A stretch of DNA of 9,182 nucleotides from Chromatiales bacterium (lineage in GTDB: Bacteria; Pseudomonadota; Gammaproteobacteria; Chromatiales; Chromatiaceae), in the NCBI GenBank assembly GCA_024639625.1, contig JAHEIA010000067.1, positions 578-9,759 of the forward strand. Reading direction: 5' to 3'. This document shows positions 6,025 through 9,182 of the stretch, one piece after another. The notes under the pieces are model-generated. The model was given only the letters and a program-made list of their open reading frames with translations, searched no databases and was not told where the DNA came from. Every line of letters starts with the position of its first letter. Position 1 is the first letter of the stretch. A program made the position numbers and the translations under genes.

Positions 6025-8544
6025 CTAGGGCAACTCCCGCTGCACGCTGTGATAACGACGGAGAAAAGGTCCGGATACCTTGACCGCTTCCGGCAGGCGG
6101 TCGAGTGCATCCAGCGCCTCAGCCTTGGTCGCGAAATCGCCGAACAACAACACGTACCAGGCCCGCCCGTCCCTTTCGCGACGATAGCTGGCCAGGGGGC
6201 TCGGCAACCGGTGGCGCTGGGCAATCGTCTCGACCACCCCCTCGGTATAGGCTCCCGCAAGCTGAATCGTATAGCGCTTGGGATCGCGTTCCCGCAACCA
6301 GGCAACCCCGAAGACGCCTTGGGCCGGATCGGCAACCGATAATCCGATCGCTGATTCGGCGCGGATCGTCGCCTCCCTTTCGTCTTCCTTGCTGGTTTGC
6401 TCGTCTAGCCTCGGCTGCGATGGCGTTGGTGACCGCCCCTGCCTCTCGCCGATTGCCTCGACGACCGCCGCCAGGCCTTGCAGGTCGCTCTCCGGGCGCT
6501 GCACTGTCTCGGCGACGGCCGCCTGCGACTGCGCCAGGCTGGCGATACCGATGCGGTTATCGTTCGCCTCTTCCGCGGCCACTACCACCTCTTCCTGCAG
6601 GCGCTCCAGCGACCGCTCCGTGCGTTCGATCCGGCCGACCTCCAACGGTTGTGCGGACGCTCGTAGATCACCAAGTTCCGATCCCTGCTTCTGCAAAGCT
6701 TGGTTCAGGGCGGCGACCCGCGTCCGCAGCGCCGCTTGCTCGGGCTGGCCGTGCTGCCACCACGCCCAGGCGCCGGCCCCGCCACCCAGAAGGAGCAACA
6801 GAAGTAACGCGAGGACCCCGCCAAACCAACGGTTTTGACGTGCCGCCAGCTGCCGGCTGTCCGCGCGTACTCGTTGGACTCCCCCGGCGATGCTGCCGAC
6901 GTCCTGTTGCAGGCGCTCATTGGGTTCCTTGAATCTCTCCAGCTGACGCTGGACGCCCTGACTGAAGCGCGCGGTCTTGCGCATCGCGTCGCGCAGCTTG
7001 CCGGTCTCCGTCTCCAGGCTGTCCAGGCGCTCGCCCTGAACGGCATTTACCCGCACGCATTGGCTATAGCCGTCTGCCAACTCGCCCAGTTGGTCCTCGG
7101 CGCTCCGCTTCCACGTCTGGCTCGCCTCGAACTCGCTCTGCACCTTGGTCAATGCGGCGTCGACCCGGGCGAGCGCCTCCTTCTGCCTGCCGCCGCTCTC
7201 CACGATGCCCCTGCTGGAAGAGCGTAGCTCCGCAAACCCGCTCCGGAGATCCTGCTCCAGGGTATCGAAACCCTCCAGACGCCGCTGAAGCGTAGCGACA
7301 TCGAGCCGCAACTGATCCATCTCCGAGGCCGAAAGGGTTTTCGTATCCGCCGAGGTTCGCGAGATCCCATCGACCCTGCGCTCCAGACCTTCCGCCCGAC
7401 CCTCGACCGCAGCGAGCTTCCTCTGCAGCTCCCGCAGTTCCTCGGCCAGCCGTTCCCACTCGGGATGCCTGCCGGCGCTTTCCGGCTGCTGACGAACCTT
7501 CGCCTGCGACAGGAGTTCCAGCCTGCGAGCCAACATCTCGGTCAAAGCGGAGTGGCTATCCAATTGCTGCTGGATCCCGGCGTATCCCGACTCCAACTTG
7601 GCCAGCAACGCCTCTCGGGACTCGCGGTCAGGACCTTCTCCGGCCCCCTCGAGACTTGCCGAAAGTTGGTCGAGCAGCCCGGAAAGATAGCGAATCTGGT
7701 TACCGGCCTCGGCGAGGTCCGAGTCGAAGCCGTCCTGGCGTCCGGCCAGTCCGCGCAGGTCTTCGCTCAGGCTGGACTGACTGCTTTCCAGGTTGCGGAT
7801 CAGCTCGCCGGTCGTTCTCGCCTGGGACTCGAACCCCTGCTGGGTGGCACTCAGCGCCTGCCCCTCCGCCGCGATATCCTGCTCGAGCCGATGCTCCAGC
7901 AGCTCGCTGCGCCCTTCGAGTTCACCCACCGCGGCGCCGATACGGCGACTGCGCTCCTCAAGTTCGGATACCGCCTGTTCCAAGCCCTCGACACGTGATC
8001 CCAGTCCCTGGATGACCCGGCCATGGGACTCGGCGAGGGAGTTCAGCTGCCCGAGCTCCGTATCGACCTCCGGCCGCAAAACGGCCTCAGCCGACGTCCC
8101 CTCCGCCGGAAGGCGCTGCATCTCGCTTGCCAGTCCCGCCAGCCTTTGCTCCAACAATTGCACAAGCTCGGCCTGCCCGCTGCCTTGCTGGTCGAGACGC
8201 TGCGCCACTGCGGACAACTGCTCCCGCGCCGCGGACTCGCCGCGGAGTCGCTGCTCGAGCTGGTCGAGACGCTCCACCAGCGCCGCGTCGTGGGCGGTCG
8301 GCACCCCCCCTCCGCCCCCCTTGGCGTCTCGGCGCAGGACATCGAGACCTTCGCGCAAGGATGCTGATTGGCGTTCCAGAGTGCGCAGATGCCGAGCGAG
8401 ACCCAGGTGATCCTGCTGCAGGTGCTTCTGCCTCTTCGCCAGCTTCTTCTCGCTGGAGCGGTATTTCTTGACCTTTGCAGTCAGATTCCCGAGCTGTCGA
8501 AGCAGCTCATCACCCTTCTTATCGCGGTTATTGTTTCCGGCCAT
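6025..8544 (-). CDS. DamX-like SPOR-domain protein with a very long cytoplasmic coiled coil
   Basis: An 839-residue single-span protein. Residues 1-45 are strongly basic. About 48-560 is nearly continuous coiled coil rich in Leu, Glu, Gln and Arg with LEQRL-type heptads, broken by GGGGG at 76-80. One membrane span lies at about 574-596 with Arg/Lys before it and few charges after, so the N-terminus is inside. A shorter coil (600-660) and a Pro/Glu-rich linker lead to a C-terminal SPOR domain (about 755-832): RYTIQLAG, RDGRAWYVLLFGDF and a LPEAVK stretch closely match the E. coli DamX pattern. SPOR domains bind denuded septal peptidoglycan. DamX is about 430 residues without such a coil, so this may be a septal scaffold. 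ATG 8544 is the only start in frame after a TGA near 8660; no Shine-Dalgarno is evident. A TATAAA at 8560-8565 is a weak -10 candidate. Confidence 0.9.
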   Translation of the reverse strand: MAGNNNRDKKGDELLRQLGNLTAKVKKYRSSEKKLAKRQKHLQQDHLGLARHLRTLERQSASLREGLDVLRRDAKGGGGGVPTAHDAALVERLDQLEQRLRGESAAREQLSAVAQRLDQQGSGQAELVQLLEQRLAGLASEMQRLPAEGTSAEAVLRPEVDTELGQLNSLAESHGRVIQGLGSRVEGLEQAVSELEERSRRIGAAVGELEGRSELLEHRLEQDIAAEGQALSATQQGFESQARTTGELIRNLESSQSSLSEDLRGLAGRQDGFDSDLAEAGNQIRYLSGLLDQLSASLEGAGEGPDRESREALLAKLESGYAGIQQQLDSHSALTEMLARRLELLSQAKVRQQPESAGRHPEWERLAEELRELQRKLAAVEGRAEGLERRVDGISRTSADTKTLSASEMDQLRLDVATLQRRLEGFDTLEQDLRSGFAELRSSSRGIVESGGRQKEALARVDAALTKVQSEFEASQTWKRSAEDQLGELADGYSQCVRVNAVQGERLDSLETETGKLRDAMRKTARFSQGVQRQLERFKEPNERLQQDVGSIAGGVQRVRADSRQLAARQNRWFGGVLALLLLLLLGGGAGAWAWWQHGQPEQAALRTRVAALNQALQKQGSELGDLRASAQPLEVGRIERTERSLERLQEEVVVAAEEANDNRIGIASLAQSQAAVAETVQRPESDLQGLAAVVEAIGERQGRSPTPSQPRLDEQTSKEDEREATIRAESAIGLSVADPAQGVFGVAWLRERDPKRYTIQLAGAYTEGVVETIAQRHRLPSPLASYRRERDGRAWYVLLFGDFATKAEALDALDRLPEAVKVSGPFLRRYHSVQRELP

Positions 8545-8737
8545 AGTGGTATTGGGTTCTTTATATTGTTTGCTCGGTGGCCATTCTTCGGCTCGAGGAA
8601 CGATAACGCTTTTTTTGCCCTGCGTCCGCCCTCGCTTCGCGCTTTTTGTTTTCCGCCCTCACTATGCCGAGGCGCGGCGCGGCCTTCCGATATCCGCGTT
8701 CTTACTGATCTCTATCAAGATTTCTCAACATGGGGTA

Positions 8738-8755
8738 TGTTACCGTATTGTTACA
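8738..8755 (+). promoter_or_regulatory. PhoB-box-like direct repeat upstream of the DUF47 (pit) gene
   Basis: TGTTACC, GTAT, TGTTACA: two near-identical 7-base units with a 4-base AT-rich spacer, the 11-base periodicity of a PhoB box (consensus CTGTCAT repeated). The half-sites deviate from TGTCAT, and no well-spaced -10 follows: the nearest candidate, TACTAT, begins 23 bases after the box instead of about 10. The downstream gene belongs to a phosphate-transport family, which makes PhoB control plausible. Another regulator could equally use this direct repeat. Confidence 0.35.
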
Positions 8756-8777
8756 AAAATTGGCCGGCAAACCGGCC
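8753..8777 (-). terminator. Intrinsic terminator on the minus strand, upstream of the SPOR gene
   Basis: On the minus strand GGCCGG, loop TTTG, CCGGCC form a perfect 6-bp all-GC stem followed at once by AATTTTTG. This is a compact rho-independent terminator. On the plus strand the stem is followed by GTACTATG, so it should not terminate rightward transcripts. It lies between two divergent genes, where no minus-strand coding gene needs it: it may end antisense transcription from the DUF47 promoter region, end a small RNA, or act as an attenuator in a long leader of the SPOR gene. Its T-tract touches the PhoB-like repeat. Confidence 0.55.
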
Positions 8778-9000
8778 GTACTATGGGACCTTAGGGGAGG
8801 GTGTCGTTCCGGTGTGGCGAGCAAGCATCCAACTGCCTTTCTCGCGGTTGGCGCATCCCGTTCCGTTCCCCCTCCTTTATGCCCCGATTTCTCAACCCAG
8901 CGTCTCACGATAGGGAGGACCAACGCAACCCGGTTTGCCGACCCGTCAGCGACGCCGATCCTTGGCTTTTTCACCAACCCGATCCACAACGGAGGACATC

Positions 9001-9182
9001 ATGCGAACCAGCAACCCCATAGGCGCGCTCTTTGCGAAGTCGCCATTCAAGCCGATGCAAGAGCACATGCGTATCGTCCTGGAATGCGTGGCTGAAGTGC
9101 CACCCCTGTTCCAGGCGTTGATCGATGGAAACGACGCAAAATTAATGGCCCAGAAGGATAAGATCTTCGCCAAAGAACATGC
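9001..9182 (+). CDS. TIGR00153/DUF47 PhoU-like protein, usually paired with a Pit phosphate transporter (partial, runs off the right edge)
   Basis: The first 60 codons are present. ATG at 9001 follows GGAGGA by 4-5 bases, a strong ribosome binding site that fixes the start. The N-terminus LFAKSPFKPMQEHM (10-23) followed by a helix with VLECVAEVPPLFQAL and IDGNDAKL is the pattern of the TIGR00153/DUF47 family, all-helical proteins related to PhoU that are about 220-230 residues when complete. They are usually encoded directly upstream of a low-affinity phosphate permease (Pit) and are thought to modulate it; I expect pit to follow beyond the window. Confident on family, less on exact role. Confidence 0.85.
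   Translation, partial: MRTSNPIGALFAKSPFKPMQEHMRIVLECVAEVPPLFQALIDGNDAKLMAQKDKIFAKEH

Larger units (their letters stand above)
8719..8896. repeat. Two exact copies of an 11-base direct repeat
   Basis: GATTTCTCAAC occurs at 8719-8729 and again at 8886-8896 in the same orientation, 167 bases apart, flanking the PhoB-like box and hairpin. On the minus strand each copy reads GTTGAGAAATC, containing TTGAGA, a near match to a -35 element. An 11-base exact repeat within some 450 bases would arise by chance only a few percent of the time, so it is suggestive and no more. Confidence 0.25.
8545..9000. other. Divergent intergenic region between the SPOR gene and the DUF47 gene
   Basis: These 456 bases hold no recognisable protein gene. 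What can be seen: a T7 run at 8610-8616, an 11-base direct repeat (8719-8729 and 8886-8896), a PhoB-box-like direct repeat (8738-8755), a strong GC hairpin with T5 on the minus strand (8753-8777), a 21-codon minus-strand mini-ORF (8791-8856), and a good ribosome binding site (GGAGGA, 8991-8996) for the DUF47 gene. I could not find a convincing -35/-10 pair for either flanking gene. A TACTAT at 8779-8784 is a weak -10 candidate for the plus strand, and TATAAA at 8560-8565 for the minus strand. Confidence 0.6.

Noticed and set aside
8560..8565. TATAAA as a firm promoter for the SPOR gene
   Set aside because: No -35 match at 16-18 bases; kept only as a weak mention in the intergenic entry.
8368..8913. 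Plus-strand open frame of 181 codons across the SPOR gene start and the intergenic region
   Set aside because: Antisense to the SPOR N-terminus, low-complexity composition, no ribosome binding site, no motif.
8702..8989. Minus-strand 95-codon frame opposite the DUF47 leader
   Set aside because: It reads straight through the terminator hairpin and the 11-base repeats, and its sequence has no recognisable fold or family signature.
8730..9095. Plus-strand 121-codon frame overlapping the DUF47 start
   Set aside because: It is out of frame with the clearly recognisable DUF47 N-terminus, which has the strong ribosome binding site.

Overview
The window reads as ordinary chromosomal DNA of a GC-rich gammaproteobacterium. 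The best evidence is the tesA / ybbA / ybbP cluster in its Enterobacteria-like divergent arrangement, a DamX-type SPOR domain, and a TIGR00153/DUF47 gene of the kind that precedes pit phosphate transporters. Base composition and protein style would fit a purple-sulfur or Ectothiorhodospira-like lineage (Chromatiales), but this is an impression and not a measurement. I see no insertion sequence, phage gene, CRISPR array, tRNA or rRNA.

Layout from left to right. (1) 1-226, minus strand: the N-terminus of a gene cut by the window edge. It resembles a degenerate receiver domain such as those heading some sigma-54-type regulators. (2) 227-666: about 440 bases with no convincing gene but several short perfect dyads and a TATAAT facing the partial gene. 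(3) 667-4443: tesA (minus) diverging from ybbA-ybbP (plus). The two start codons share one CATG, and ybbA and ybbP overlap by 4 bases. (4) 4487-8544, minus strand: an 839-residue protein with a long cytoplasmic coiled coil, one membrane span and a periplasmic SPOR domain; then a histidine phosphatase-Nudix fusion; then a small two-span membrane protein. The last two overlap as GTGA and are probably translationally coupled. (5) 8545-9000: a 456-base divergent intergenic region with a PhoB-box-like direct repeat, a strong GC hairpin followed by T5 on the minus strand, and an 11-base direct repeat. (6) 9001-9182, plus strand: the first 60 codons of a DUF47/PhoU-like protein.

How the genes fit together. 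TesA, YbbA and YbbP form the known periplasmic thioesterase/lysophospholipase plus MacB-like ABC transporter set, acting at the inner membrane and periplasm. The SPOR protein is expected at the septum, where SPOR domains bind denuded peptidoglycan. The phosphatase-Nudix fusion and the DUF47 gene both point to phosphate or phosphoanhydride metabolism, but their link is inference. The most unusual items are the SPOR protein with its very long coiled coil, the HP-to-Nudix domain order (opposite to mycobacterial MutT1), the shared CATG start of tesA/ybbA with a probably leaderless tesA, and the structured divergent region upstream of DUF47. I found no complete new defence or mobile system.
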